In this document: positions 9,701-17,872 of the stretch, piece by piece
Position numbering within the stretch: position 1 is the stretch's first letter
Layout of the letters: each line of letters starts with the position of its first letter
The notes under the pieces: generated by a model
Databases searched by the model: none
What the model saw: the letters and a program-made list of their open reading frames with translations, nothing else
What the model was told of the DNA's origin: nothing
Assembly: GCF_007746075.1 (NCBI RefSeq)
Contig: NZ_CP036339.1
Location: forward strand, 2,304,885-2,368,884
Direction: 5' to 3'
Source of the DNA: Lacipirellula limnantheis
GTDB taxonomy: Bacteria > Planctomycetota > Planctomycetia > Pirellulales > Lacipirellulaceae
Length of the DNA: 64,000 nucleotides
Program-made: the position numbers and the translations under genes

Positions 9701-11456
9701 CGGTGAAGAATTGACCGCTAGAGTGGATCAACAAATCGTACGGATTGCGAAACCCGGGGGAGAAGACCTGGACCGGTCCGCCGGGGACCAACCGCGCCTG
9801 ATTGCGGCCGTCGTTGCCGCCAAAGGGGTCGTTGAGGTCGGCGGCGCCGGCGCGGGTTTCGTCGTCGAGGGTCGGCAGGTCGTACGTCGTTTCGCCGATG
9901 GCGTTGAGGTCGACCGAGAGTATCGCCGCCGAGAGGGCGAACTCGGGGAGCAAGGAGAAGTTATTGGAGGGCGCCCCCATGTTCGTGTTGCCGCCGACGG
10001 CGATGTAGAGCGTGTTCGTCGCCGCATCGAGTTGGAGGCCGTTGGCGTGGTGATTTTCCTCCGAGCGCGGGAGGCCGCGAACGAGGTCGAGCTTGGTCCA
10101 CGAGGCGCCGTTCTTGGTCAGTCGCGAGATGATGCCGGAATTGGTGTCGAGGTTCAGATCGGTCCCTGAGGCGCCGCCGCCAATGCGGGGGTCGCTGGAA
10201 TTGACGTAAAGCACGGGACCGGCCGCCGTGCCGGCGACGAGCAGACCGGTGACGAGCCGGGTGTTGACGGCGGGGTTGAGGGCGCCGTCGTCGTTGTGGT
10301 TGGGGATTTGCTGGACGAGAGCGATGTTTTCGACTGAAACGACGTCGTAGTGATTGGCGCTCGAGCGGGCGATCGTATAGGCGCGGATCAAGCCGTCTTG
10401 CTGGGCGACGTAGAGGCGACCGTCTGGTCCGAATTGCAAGGAAGTGGGTCGCGAAAGCCCTGCGGCGCCGTTGAGCGTTGACTTCGCGAAGCTGATTTGA
10501 GTGGGTCCGGCCGCCGTCCCGCTCAGGGTAATCTGCAACGGCGACGAGGCGACGCTGCTGGGGATCGCCAGCGTCGCGGCATGGATGGCGGCCGTCGTGG
10601 GAGCGTAGGTGACGGCGATTTGCCGCGATTGGCCTGGCGCCAGGACGACGGGCGTCGGCTGCCCCCAATCGATGGCGAACGGCAGCCCGCTGGGCGTGAG
10701 CGCCGCCGCCGCGGGATCGATGGTGACGCTGGCGGCGCCGGCTGGAGCGGTATTGGTCAGCGTCAGCGGCAGTGTGACCGACTGGCCGGCGACGACGCTG
10801 CCGAAATCGAGCGCGGCGGTCGATGCGGACAAGACGCCGGCCGTTTGGCTGACCGAGAGGATCTCGATCCCCTTGACCGCGGGGTTCTGCGTAACGCGAA
10901 AGAAATCGACGTCGAGATTGCCGTCGCTCGTCACGACGAAACTCTTCACGACGCCTTTGTTGGCGCCGACGTCGGCGAAAATGTCGTAGTCGTCGAGGAC
11001 GGTCGCGCCTTCAATCTTCACATCGAAGACGCGGACGCCGTTGTTGAATGCGCCGCTCCACGTTTCGGCGAAGTAGAGACGAACCTCGTATTGACCGGGG
11101 GCGACTGGAAAATCCCACAGGAGATTCGGGGCGCCCGACTTGTCGAAGCGTTCGGTCTGGAAGAGCGCCTGCGGCGTCCCGGCCGGGAGCGACGGGTCGG
11201 ACAAGTTGATGGCGGCGGTCACCGCGGTGACGCCCGTGTTGCCGCCAGCGGCGGCATTGCTGTAGGACGACGGGGCGGCGAGCGTGTCGGCCTGCCACGC
11301 GGGGCTGCCGGCGAGCTCCGGCCCGCCGGCGTTGATGCGGAAGAGCGTCGCCAGCAGGCGGCGGCCTTCGAGCGGTTCAAATCGCAACTGGCGGTCCGCG
11401 AACGGGGTCTGGCGTGGGCGCGACGACGCACCTGGGAAGCGGCGGAGAACACTCAT
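6765..11456 (-). CDS. Giant secreted LEPR-xLL/dockerin protein with malectin-like and sugar-dehydrogenase-like domains
   Basis: A 1563-residue exported protein. Residues 26-36 read FEPLEGRRLLA, the planctomycete LEPR-xLL-type N-terminal signature. Domains follow in rough order: malectin-like carbohydrate binding (~39-180, FRINAGGPELAG); an abnormal-spindle/choice-of-anchor-like Ig domain (~185-330); a glucose/sorbosone-dehydrogenase or NHL-type beta-propeller (~335-800) with FGPDGRLYVAQQDG; Asp-rich calcium-binding repeats (DLDGDGYSNADE); a lectin/jellyroll-like region; and a dockerin type I pair near 1380-1440 (GDFNGDALVDGADFLAWQ). About 125 tail residues have no PEP-CTERM. ATG 11456 is preferred over an upstream in-frame TTG at 11528. 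It probably acts outside the cytoplasm on polysaccharide; no catalytic residue was identified. Confidence 0.85.
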   Translation of the reverse strand: MSVLRRFPGASSRPRQTPFADRQLRFEPLEGRRLLATLFRINAGGPELAGSPAWQADTLAAPSSYSNAAAGGNTGVTAVTAAINLSDPSLPAGTPQALFQTERFDKSGAPNLLWDFPVAPGQYEVRLYFAETWSGAFNNGVRVFDVKIEGATVLDDYDIFADVGANKGVVKSFVVTSDGNLDVDFFRVTQNPAVKGIEILSVSQTAGVLSASTAALDFGSVVAGQSVTLPLTLTNTAPAGAASVTIDPAAAALTPSGLPFAIDWGQPTPVVLAPGQSRQIAVTYAPTTAAIHAATLAIPSSVASSPLQITLSGTAAGPTQISFAKSTLNGAAGLSRPTSLQFGPDGRLYVAQQDGLIRAYTIARSSANHYDVVSVENIALVQQIPNHNDDGALNPAVNTRLVTGLLVAGTAAGPVLYVNSSDPRIGGGASGTDLNLDTNSGIISRLTKNGASWTKLDLVRGLPRSEENHHANGLQLDAATNTLYIAVGGNTNMGAPSNNFSLLPEFALSAAILSVDLNAIGETTYDLPTLDDETRAGAADLNDPFGGNDGRNQARLVPGGPVQVFSPGFRNPYDLLIHSSGQFFTVDNGPNAGWGDVPIGEGPGGTATNGAHEPGVTYGDSLHRITGAGYYGGHPNPTRANVSNTFNSTNPQSPVSVGNPIEGDYRVPGPENGALAVFPESTNGIAEYGSNQFGGAMQGDLLIASFDNTIKRVRVNAAGQVVLNETLFSNVGFRPLDVTSPAAGAFGGTIWVVDVAQNSVTVFEPSSGVGGNPNDLDGDGYSNADEIANGSDPNSPAAVPPDFDVDFVSNLNDPDDDNDALPDVSDRFAIDAANGAATPIGTLYDWENEGASLGGLLGMGFTGLMTNGAADYASLFNPAGVTAGGAAGVFTIDSALAGTAQGPANSQQQAFQFGVNVGGAAAPFVARTSLLGPFSGVTPHAGQEMGFYIGRGDQDNFIQLVISGDDGGSIKLAREVAGAFAVVASQSLAVPASFVELRLTIDPAAHTLQASYAVAGGAAVNLGGAVDVPADWIAGAMAIGLIATDPTASGALPVTWDYLGVEQAPPTVVGDPSAFVLIEGLGGTILTGSTFNTNSFRVANQSTGNVRIQSIRIDARTALLPDLVFDPIGEGGGARFKPFTPDSGAALTGQSGHTYLSPHDTGFDILEIQFNNFDPGEEFTFSIDTDPTSIKGSVDPGPSGAGHVSGLELNGATVTVVYSDGSTQQGQTFRTPASGRASQNTFRAAPLPTPAIAARDVVAPAVVAQANQTIRITGPAGSVARLLQVEASLHLAGVPGGGYDVDPFEANKATKVVKDKTVTIGASGFVDVAVVLTKGEAEGGYNIFTAAIQDAQGRTSDNAPQVLLRYNPVASLVATGPGDFNGDALVDGADFLAWQRALSSPASPGSELADATGEGEVDAQDLAIWQENFGALAAAIESSTFLAEAPLALAATATSDPAWASNPPAAARLITSDLSAQWSAQQSSVSPTRRRSERALTSNQEHAPVSAARRQAADLYFDQLATNQRAAGEWRWIDRQEPVTPPGVPPKEPQPATLVSEDGIQPL

Positions 11457-11776
11457 GGATGTCGATATCTTCGAGGACGCGGCAGGTGCGAGACAAGCGA
11501 AGCCGTCTACCTGACTGCCGAAACTCAACAGGGTGGCTGGCCGATTTTGACATATTTCGCGGCATCAACCAGAGGTAATCCGCGGTTTGCGAGAACGTAA
11601 TTTTTTCGCAAAAGCGAGAGCGGCCCACGATAGGAATGCACCTCAATAGCCAGAAGTATGTTGTCGCTCGACATTTGGCGTCTTTTGGCCGTTGACGGGA
11701 CGCCGGACGATGGCGTGCTCGGGATCAGGGCGTCGATCGCCGCAGCGCAGAGATTCGCGGCTGCCGGACTAGCTGC
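11457..11776. other. Spacer upstream of the giant dockerin gene
   Basis: About 320 bases between the dockerin-protein start and the 3' end of the small membrane protein gene. No gene is seen on either strand. The promoter of the dockerin gene must lie here; I could not identify a convincing -35/-10 pair. Confidence 0.5.
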
Positions 11777-12214
11777 CTACCACGCCATGAGCAGCACGAG
11801 GGCGGAGCGTAGGCTCCATGCGGCGGTGCGAATCCAGTTGGTCGCGACGAGGCGACGATGGGCGGCGGGGTCGAAGCCGCGGCAGAGGGCGTCGTGGCAA
11901 CGGACTTGGAAGAAGATCGTGGAGAGCCAGATAAGGGCGAGCAACGCGAGCGCGATCGCGAGCTGCCACGTGGCGACGTGAGCGGGCCGGAAGGCAAAGA
12001 GCAGGAGCGCCGTGGCCGCCTCGATGAGCATCGGCGGGCCGACCACCCAGGTGGTGCGGCTCATGTGGCGGCGCTGGTAATCGGCGTATTCACCGGCGCC
12101 GGCGGCGGCGAACAACGGATAATGCACGACTTGGACGAACCAGATCAGGCCCGTCATGAACAGGGTCGAACCGAGTTGCGCCAGAAAGATGGCGCGGGTC
12201 AGCGTGTCGTGCAT
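11777..12214 (-). CDS. Conserved membrane protein, four helices, unknown function
   Basis: A 145-residue integral membrane protein with about four hydrophobic segments (residues ~10-32, 55-75, 80-102, 127-145). Distinctive motifs are WFVQVVHYPLF in the first helix and NWIRTAAWSLRS before the last. It ends the minus-strand unit SDR, SRPBCC fusion, this gene, with a 30-base gap to the fusion gene. I do not recognise a biochemical function. Co-occurrence with an SDR and a SRPBCC protein suggests the three act together, perhaps on a lipid or other hydrophobic compound; this is inference. Confidence 0.8.
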   Translation of the reverse strand: MHDTLTRAIFLAQLGSTLFMTGLIWFVQVVHYPLFAAAGAGEYADYQRRHMSRTTWVVGPPMLIEAATALLLFAFRPAHVATWQLAIALALLALIWLSTIFFQVRCHDALCRGFDPAAHRRLVATNWIRTAAWSLRSALVLLMAW

Positions 12215-12244
12215 TAAATCGGCTGGTCCATGAGGGGGTCAGCT

Positions 12245-13186
12245 TCACTGCGGCGTCGTTGCAGCTGCGCCGGTCGACGAGGATTCCACCAAGCGGCGCG
12301 TCGTCTCGTGGCGGTATTCGAACATCCGCTCGAGTTTGCGCCGCACGAATGCGTCGCCGAGGTAGCGGCCGATGAGGCCCAGCGGCAGTGCGTACGCGAC
12401 TTCGTCGCGGAGGAGCGTCCCTCCTGCGCCATCGTCGAGCATGTGGTGGCGATGGAGCCAATAGGCGAACGGGCCCGAGGCCTGACGGTCGGCGAAAAGG
12501 TGGGGCGGGTCGTACTCGGTGTGGACGGCGACCCACTCGACGGGTAGGGGGCCGACCTTGCCGCGAAGGACGACGCGGCTGCCGACGGCGAGCGAGCCGG
12601 GGGACTCGGCGACGCGCATCGCTTCCCACGGCGGAATGAGTTGCGTCAGGGCGGCGGGACTTTCGTGGAAAGCAAAGACTGCGGCCGGCGGCGCGTTGAT
12701 GCGCGATTCCTTGACGAAGCGGAGCTGCGCGGCAGTAGGGGGTGCCGCACGCGCTGCTGCTGATCGCCGACGATGGTACTGTGCGGCGTCGAGGAGGATG
12801 AGCGTGAACGGGATCCACCACAGGAGATCGTTGCTAAGAATGGTCACGCCGAAACGTGGCGGCAGCGTCCCTTGCCAGAGTGCGGCGGCGAATCCGAGCG
12901 GGCCGAAGATCTTGCCGAGGAGGCCGACGAGGACGATGGGCCAGTGGGTGCGAGGGTCGGCGGCGGCGATGAGGTAACCGATGCCGTAGACGCCGACGAT
13001 CATGCCGACGCATTGCCAGATTTGGGGATAGTTGGGGTGCGCGATGCCGGCGAAATCGAACAGCAGGTTGGGAAACGCGATGACGATGGCGCCCCAGAGG
13101 AGATTGTAAAGCCCGGCGGCCAGCAGCCAGAGAACGGCCCAACGCGGAGCGAGTGAAGGGTCGGCGGCGTTGGCGGGGGTGGTCAT
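12245..13186 (-). CDS. Fusion of a four-helix membrane domain with a SRPBCC (START-like) ligand-binding domain
   Basis: A 313-residue two-part protein. Residues ~15-130 contain four hydrophobic helices (WAVLWLLAAGLYNLLWGAI, then GMIVGVYGIGYLIAA and WWIPFTLILLDAAQ). Residues ~148-300 resemble the SRPBCC/polyketide-cyclase fold, as FVKESRINAPPAAVFAFHES opens like a typical SRPBCC strand-helix, followed by WVAVHTEYDPPHLFADRQ and a C-terminal helix with RRKLERMFEYRHE. SRPBCC domains hold hydrophobic ligands in a cavity. ATG 13186 is used; an upstream TTG at 13255 would add 23 unconvincing residues. SRPBCC proteins usually stand alone, so the membrane fusion suggests a membrane-derived ligand. Confidence 0.82.
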   Translation of the reverse strand: MTTPANAADPSLAPRWAVLWLLAAGLYNLLWGAIVIAFPNLLFDFAGIAHPNYPQIWQCVGMIVGVYGIGYLIAAADPRTHWPIVLVGLLGKIFGPLGFAAALWQGTLPPRFGVTILSNDLLWWIPFTLILLDAAQYHRRRSAAARAAPPTAAQLRFVKESRINAPPAAVFAFHESPAALTQLIPPWEAMRVAESPGSLAVGSRVVLRGKVGPLPVEWVAVHTEYDPPHLFADRQASGPFAYWLHRHHMLDDGAGGTLLRDEVAYALPLGLIGRYLGDAFVRRKLERMFEYRHETTRRLVESSSTGAAATTPQ

Positions 13187-13261
13187 GCGATATTGCGGAG
13201 GATGGAGCGAAGAGTGACGAAGTGAGTTGCCGACGCTGCTTCCGGATCGTTGCAAGGCAGG

Positions 13262-14011
13262 TTAGCGTGCGCGCAGCGTCGCTAGTCCGCCGTCGACGCC
13301 GAGGGTCTGGCCCGTGACCCAACTCTGCTCGGGGCTGAGCAGCCATTCTATCGCGGAGGCGATCTCGGCGGGATTGCCAATGCGCCCCAGGGGGTGCATG
13401 GCGGCGGAAGCTTTCAGGGAGGCTTCGTTGCCGGTGAGGCGAGCGGTCAGCGGCGTGGCGACGAGGCCGGGGGCGACGCAGTTGACCCGGATGCCGCGCG
13501 CGGCGTAGGTGGCGGCGGCCGAGAGGGTGAGTCCGATAACGCCTGCCTTGGCGGCGGCGATAGCTTCGTGGTTAGCAAGGCCGACGCTGGCGGCGGCGGA
13601 GGAGACGAGGACGATCGAGCCGCCCGTTTTGAACATCGCCTTGGCGCCGGCGCGGACGGCGGCGAAGGCCGTGGTCAGATTCGCGGCGACCGTATCGTGC
13701 CACTCGGCATCGGTCGTGTTGTGGGCGGGCTTGAGCAGCAGCGAGCCGACGCAGTTGGCGACGCCGTCGAGGCGACCAAAAGTTTCGATGCCGAGGTTCA
13801 CGCAGGCGTCGACTTGGGCGAAGTTCGCGGCGTCGAGGGGTGCGGCGACGGCGCCGAGTTCCGCAGCGAGTTGGCGGAGCCGGTCGCTATCCCGGGCAGC
13901 GAGCACTAGCTTAGCACCCTGAGCGGCGAGGCGGCGCGCCAATGCGGAGCCAATGCCGCCGGAGGCGCCGAGGATCACATAGGTCCGGGGTGGGGCGTCA
14001 ACAGCAGCCAT
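13262..14011 (-). CDS. Atypical SDR-family protein (catalytic Tyr replaced by Ile)
   Basis: A 249-residue short-chain dehydrogenase/reductase fold protein. The nucleotide-binding GASGGIGSA is at residues 15-23 and VLVSSAAAS supplies Ser138, exactly 13 residues before the expected catalytic tyrosine. That position is Ile151 in NHEAIAAAKAG, with the lysine of the YxxxK motif kept as Lys155. The C-terminal WVTGQTLGVDGG is typical. The cofactor site therefore looks intact while classical Tyr-dependent hydride chemistry is unlikely. It is the first gene of a three-gene minus-strand unit with the TM-SRPBCC fusion and a membrane protein, 75 bases upstream of the fusion gene. The substrate is unknown. 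Confidence 0.85.
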   Translation of the reverse strand: MAAVDAPPRTYVILGASGGIGSALARRLAAQGAKLVLAARDSDRLRQLAAELGAVAAPLDAANFAQVDACVNLGIETFGRLDGVANCVGSLLLKPAHNTTDAEWHDTVAANLTTAFAAVRAGAKAMFKTGGSIVLVSSAAASVGLANHEAIAAAKAGVIGLTLSAAATYAARGIRVNCVAPGLVATPLTARLTGNEASLKASAAMHPLGRIGNPAEIASAIEWLLSPEQSWVTGQTLGVDGGLATLRAR

Positions 14012-14158
14012 CGGCGCCGGTCCTGTGCTTGTTGGGTCGCGTGTGCGGCTGCCGTCTGCGGCTCACGAGCATGAATTCTGAACCGTCAGGCCCCAGACGG
14101 TGAGGATTGTCGCCGCTGCAGCTACGACCATGACTTCGCTGCGGCGCTAACTTCAGAT

Positions 14159-15847
14159 TCAAGGGCCCAAGGCGAGCCGACGGCGCCGCATCGCCAGCAG
14201 ACCGCCGGCGAATACGGCAAGGAAGATTCCCGACGGCTCCGGCGTGGTCGCGGTGGCCGAAGCAAGAGGAGGCCAGACGCCTCCCTGATTGAACCGCCAG
14301 GCGAGCAGGTCTAGGGCGTCGACGCGGCCGTCGCGATTGGCATCGCCCACGGCAGAGCCGCCCAGCGGCGCGGCGAACGCCTGTTGCCACAGAATGAAGT
14401 CGGCGCCGTCGACGGCCAGGTCGCCGTTGAAGTCGCCCAGAAACGACGTCGGCGTCCGGCGATCGACGAGGAGCTCGACTTGCCGGGCGCCGGGAACGGC
14501 GAACGTGCGGCTGCCGGCGACGAGTTCGACGGCGGCGATCTCCGTCCAAGGAGAATTCGTTGCGGAGCCGAGGCGGGCGACGATGCGATAGCGCCCTGCC
14601 GCCGGGACGTCGACCGTCCACTGTTCAGGGGCGACGAGACTCTGGGCGCCGACGAGCGGGGCCGTTCGCCAATCGGCAGGGAACATGGGATTCTGGGCCT
14701 GACCTTGGCCGGCCACATCGTAGAACGCAGTCAGTTGCGATCCGTAGAGATCGCGGACGCCGGCGCTGTACCAGAGATTGTGCCCGGCGGCGCCTTCGGT
14801 CCGCGCGCGCTCGATCATTTGTTGGAGGTCGGCGTAGGGCGTGGCGGAAGCCGCCGGGTTGATCCGCAGTCCCATGATGAGCTTGTCGAGATCGTCGGGC
14901 CTGAACGGATTGACCTGGGCATTGACGATCGAATTGAACGACGAAATGTTGTCGCGATACATCTGGATGGCGAATTCGTCGAACAGATTCTGTGATTCCC
15001 ACAGCGGCCAATTGGCGTTGTATTGCGCGGTTGAAAAGCTCGTGATCGACGGGCTGATGGAGACCTTCAACTCGGGCCGCGCGGCCTTCACTGCCGTGTA
15101 GAGCTGCGCGGCGAACGCCGTGACTTGCTGTTGCCGCCATGCGCTGAATTGGGTGTTCGTCGGCGACGTCGGGGCGGCGTTGCCGGTCTGCGACGTGTAC
15201 AGACCGATGGTGGTGGCGTCGAAGCCGAAGTTCACGGGCCACGCCATGTGATCGTCGAACTGGATGCCGTCGAAATCGTAGCGATTCACGGCTTCGAGGG
15301 TCATGTCAATGACGAACTGGCGCACCTCGGGGACGGCGACGTTCATGAACGCGAACCCGCCGTTTGTCGCGTCGGCATACTGACCGGCTTGGTTCTGCAG
15401 CAGCCAGCCGCGGTTCTTCATGTAGGTCGACAGCGGGTTGCTGGGATTGCCCCCGGCGCCGACATATTCGGTCATGGCGCCATATTCAAACCAACCGTAG
15501 TAGCTCATGCCGTTGCGATGCGCCTGGATCAGCGTCTCTTGGACGAGATCGCGCGAAGTTCCGATCGTCGGATTGCGATCGGTCGTGCCGATCGTCGATT
15601 TCAGGACGCTCGACGGAAAGTTCGTGTAGCCGTTCTTCCACGTCTCGACGTAGACGGCGTTCAAACCGATGTTGCGCAGATCGCGCATCACGGCGGCGGT
15701 GTTGGCGCCGGTGCGGATGTGATCTTCGTTGGTCGTGGTGAGCCACGTGCCGCGCACCTCGGGGGCTGAGGCCTGCAGAGACGGCGATTCCCAAGTAACC
15801 AGCAGCAGCGGGACAACGAGCGACAGCCGACACGAGAGCGATCGCAT
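14159..15847 (-). CDS. Secreted family 10 glycosyl-hydrolase-like protein (GHL10) with dockerin and PEP-CTERM
   Basis: A 562-residue exported protein. The signal peptide starts at MRSLSCRLSLVVPLLLV; ATG 15847 is chosen because AGGA lies about 9 bases upstream, although in-frame ATGs exist at 15868 and 15958. After APEVRGTWLTTTNEDHI comes a GHL10-type TIM barrel (DUF187 group), with FDGIQFDDHMAWP as the conserved acidic strand end. A dockerin pair (GDFNGDLAVDGADFILWQ and GDANRDGRVDALDLLAWR) sits near 470-525, and the last 28 residues are a PEP-CTERM tail: PEPS, hydrophobic helix, RRRR. It is predicted to cut or bind polysaccharide after exosortase-dependent sorting. No exosortase is in the window. 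Confidence 0.88.
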   Translation of the reverse strand: MRSLSCRLSLVVPLLLVTWESPSLQASAPEVRGTWLTTTNEDHIRTGANTAAVMRDLRNIGLNAVYVETWKNGYTNFPSSVLKSTIGTTDRNPTIGTSRDLVQETLIQAHRNGMSYYGWFEYGAMTEYVGAGGNPSNPLSTYMKNRGWLLQNQAGQYADATNGGFAFMNVAVPEVRQFVIDMTLEAVNRYDFDGIQFDDHMAWPVNFGFDATTIGLYTSQTGNAAPTSPTNTQFSAWRQQQVTAFAAQLYTAVKAARPELKVSISPSITSFSTAQYNANWPLWESQNLFDEFAIQMYRDNISSFNSIVNAQVNPFRPDDLDKLIMGLRINPAASATPYADLQQMIERARTEGAAGHNLWYSAGVRDLYGSQLTAFYDVAGQGQAQNPMFPADWRTAPLVGAQSLVAPEQWTVDVPAAGRYRIVARLGSATNSPWTEIAAVELVAGSRTFAVPGARQVELLVDRRTPTSFLGDFNGDLAVDGADFILWQQAFAAPLGGSAVGDANRDGRVDALDLLAWRFNQGGVWPPLASATATTPEPSGIFLAVFAGGLLAMRRRRLALGP

Positions 15848-16147
15848 TGAAGCTGTCCTGGCGAGCATGGGGCCGTGCGAGCGAGGCGAGATTGATGAGT
15901 CCCGGCGATTCTTCGCGAGGAGGGCGAAGACTGTCATTGCGTCCGGTCCTTTGATCATGTCAAGAAGTTACGAACCCGCCTAGCGCCCGGCGACGCCCTT
16001 TGCGCAGGTGCTGGAATAGCATGCGCAACCTGTCGAACTCGTTGCCGATCGCCGGTCGGGGCAACATGGTTGTCGCGTTTTCGGTTGCCGGGGGGCGGCG
16101 AGGCGCCTCCTGCTGGACGTTCCCGTGGAGCTCCAGCGAGAGTGATC
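15848..16147. other. Divergent promoter region between the GHL10 gene and ada
   Basis: 300 bases between two divergent starts, with no gene seen. It must hold both promoters. A GAGAG-type ribosome binding site precedes ada. No clear Ada operator was identified. Confidence 0.5.
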
Positions 16148-17266
16148 ATGACCGACGCGACCATCTCGACTACCATGACGTTTGACGAACAATACGAGGC
16201 AGTTTGTCGTCGTGACCCGGCGTATGTCGGGATCTTTTTGACGGCCGTCAAAACGACCGGCATTTTCTGTCGGCCAACGTGCACGGCGCGGACGCCGAAG
16301 CGGGAGAACGTCGAGTTCTTTGCGACGGCGCAGGAGTCAATGCAGCATGGCTATCGACCCTGCAAGGTCTGCAAGCCAATGGAGCCGCCGAGCGATACGC
16401 CGGGATTTATCCAGGCGCTGATCGAGGAGCTGCACGCGGATCCCGCGCTGCGTTTTCGAGCCGGCGATCTGCGATCGCGCGGGATTGAGCCGGCCGCCGT
16501 GCGGCGTTGGTTTTTGAAGCATCACCGGATGACGTTCAACGCCTACCAGCGGATGTTGCGGCTGAATCGGGCCTACCGCGAGTTGGCGGCCGGCGGTTCG
16601 GTGGCGGCGACCGCGTTTGGCTCGGGCTACGAATCGCTCAGCGGCTTCGGCGCCGGTTTCCGTCAGGCGTTCGGCGCCGCACCGTCGCGAGCCGGCGACG
16701 CGCATGTCATTCACCTGCAGCGGTTCTCGACGCCCATCGGACCGATGGTCGCGTGCGCGACCGACGCGGGAATCTGCCTGTGCGAGTTCACCGATCGGCG
16801 GATGCTAGAGGCGGAGTTTGCTGACTTGCTCCGGAGGCTCAGCGCCGTGATTCTGCCAGCGCACGACAACGCGCACTTAACGGAGTTGGAAAGAGAGCTC
16901 GGTGAATACTTTGCCGGGCTGCGCACGTCGTTCGATGTTTCGCTGCACACGCCGACGACGCCGTTTCGCCAGCGGGTGTGGGACGAACTGCGGTTGATCC
17001 CCTACGCCGAGACGAGGAGTTATGCCGAGCAGGCAGAGCGTATTGGCAAGCCGACGGCAGTGCGGGCCGTGGCTGCGGCCAATGGGCAGAATCGAGTGGC
17101 GATCGTGATTCCGTGCCACCGCGTCGTTGGGGCGGATGGAAGTCTGACCGGCTACGCCGGCGGGCTAGCGCGAAAGCAATGGCTGTTGGATCACGAACGG
17201 CGGCATCTGGCGAACGGCAAGCCGCCAAGCACGCCGTCCGCAGCAACGAAATGCGGAGCACGTTAA
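16148..17266 (+). CDS. ada: Ada: methylphosphotriester sensor / AraC regulator / O6-methylguanine-DNA methyltransferase
   Basis: Bifunctional alkylation-repair protein of 372 residues. The N-terminal zinc domain has its four cysteines (Cys41, 45, 72, 75 in FCRPTCTAR and PCKVC), one of which accepts methyl from phosphotriesters. Residues ~85-180 are an AraC-type helix-turn-helix with FNAYQRMLRLNRAYREL. The C-terminal domain has the methyl-acceptor Cys323 in PCHRVVG and the RAVAAANGQN helix. ATG 16148 follows GCGAGAG and gives the usual Ada N-terminus; an in-frame start at 16070 adds unrelated residues. The family directly repairs O6-alkylguanine and activates its own gene when methylated. No alkA or alkB lies beside it. 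Confidence 0.95.
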   Translation: MTDATISTTMTFDEQYEAVCRRDPAYVGIFLTAVKTTGIFCRPTCTARTPKRENVEFFATAQESMQHGYRPCKVCKPMEPPSDTPGFIQALIEELHADPALRFRAGDLRSRGIEPAAVRRWFLKHHRMTFNAYQRMLRLNRAYRELAAGGSVAATAFGSGYESLSGFGAGFRQAFGAAPSRAGDAHVIHLQRFSTPIGPMVACATDAGICLCEFTDRRMLEAEFADLLRRLSAVILPAHDNAHLTELERELGEYFAGLRTSFDVSLHTPTTPFRQRVWDELRLIPYAETRSYAEQAERIGKPTAVRAVAAANGQNRVAIVIPCHRVVGADGSLTGYAGGLARKQWLLDHERRHLANGKPPSTPSAATKCGAR

Positions 17267-17340
17267 TCCAGGACGAGCGAGGCAACAACACGCGCCGTCG
17301 TGGTTTGCCGTCGAGTCAGGCGCGTCCGGGTCGATCAGTG

Positions 17341-17853
17341 TTATGAATTTGCGAGTTTGGAAAGCCGGAGGCGGGTGATTTGGAGTTGTTCGTTGGCGGC
17401 TGTCGTGAGTTCTTGTGCACGGCTGTTGCCGATGCGGGACTTGAGGAGGGCCAGCATCTCGTCGGCGCGTTTGCCGGTGGCGAAGACGATGAAGATGAAG
17501 CCGAAGCGGGCCGAATAGGCGCGATTGAGTTCGGCTAGTTCAACCAGCGTCGCTTCGCTGGCGGCATCGACTCCGGCCTGTTCGTTGGCCGCGAGTTGTT
17601 TGGTCGCGGCATATCGGTGACGAAGGCTGTCGACGTCGCCGATGAGGGGGTGGGCGGCGAAGGCTTCCAGCCAGTCGGGTTCGGCGAGCGTCGCGGCAAC
17701 CTGATCGCACGCGGCAAACAGTGCCTCGTCGCTGGCAAAGGGCCGCGCGGCGAGCATCCCTTCGACCCACTTCTCGGCGGCGCAGCAATTCGTAAGCGCC
17801 GTGCGCGCGTCGTCAGCATTGAGGCCGTTAAGTGTGGAGGCGATGAATGTCAT
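17341..17853 (-). CDS. uraD: OHCU decarboxylase (UraD)
   Basis: 2-oxo-4-hydroxy-4-carboxy-5-ureidoimidazoline decarboxylase, 170 residues, which makes S-allantoin from the uricase/HIU-hydrolase product. Family landmarks are the early NCCAAEKW, the catalytic histidine His68 in AAHPLIGD, the EQAGV loop and the C-terminal NRAYSARFGFIFIVFATGK. It is the last gene of the minus-strand purine cluster allC, urate oxidase, allB, uraD. The 150-base gap to allB contains a palindrome. Standalone rather than fused to HIU hydrolase or uricase, as occurs in some bacteria. Confidence 0.95.
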   Translation of the reverse strand: MTFIASTLNGLNADDARTALTNCCAAEKWVEGMLAARPFASDEALFAACDQVAATLAEPDWLEAFAAHPLIGDVDSLRHRYAATKQLAANEQAGVDAASEATLVELAELNRAYSARFGFIFIVFATGKRADEMLALLKSRIGNSRAQELTTAANEQLQITRLRLSKLANS

Positions 17854-17872
17854 TTAACATGGAAAGACATTA

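Noticed and set aside
10497-11600. 367-codon open frame opposite the N-terminal part of the dockerin protein
   Set aside because: The minus-strand frame has malectin and LEPR features; the plus frame is low-complexity Arg/Gly.
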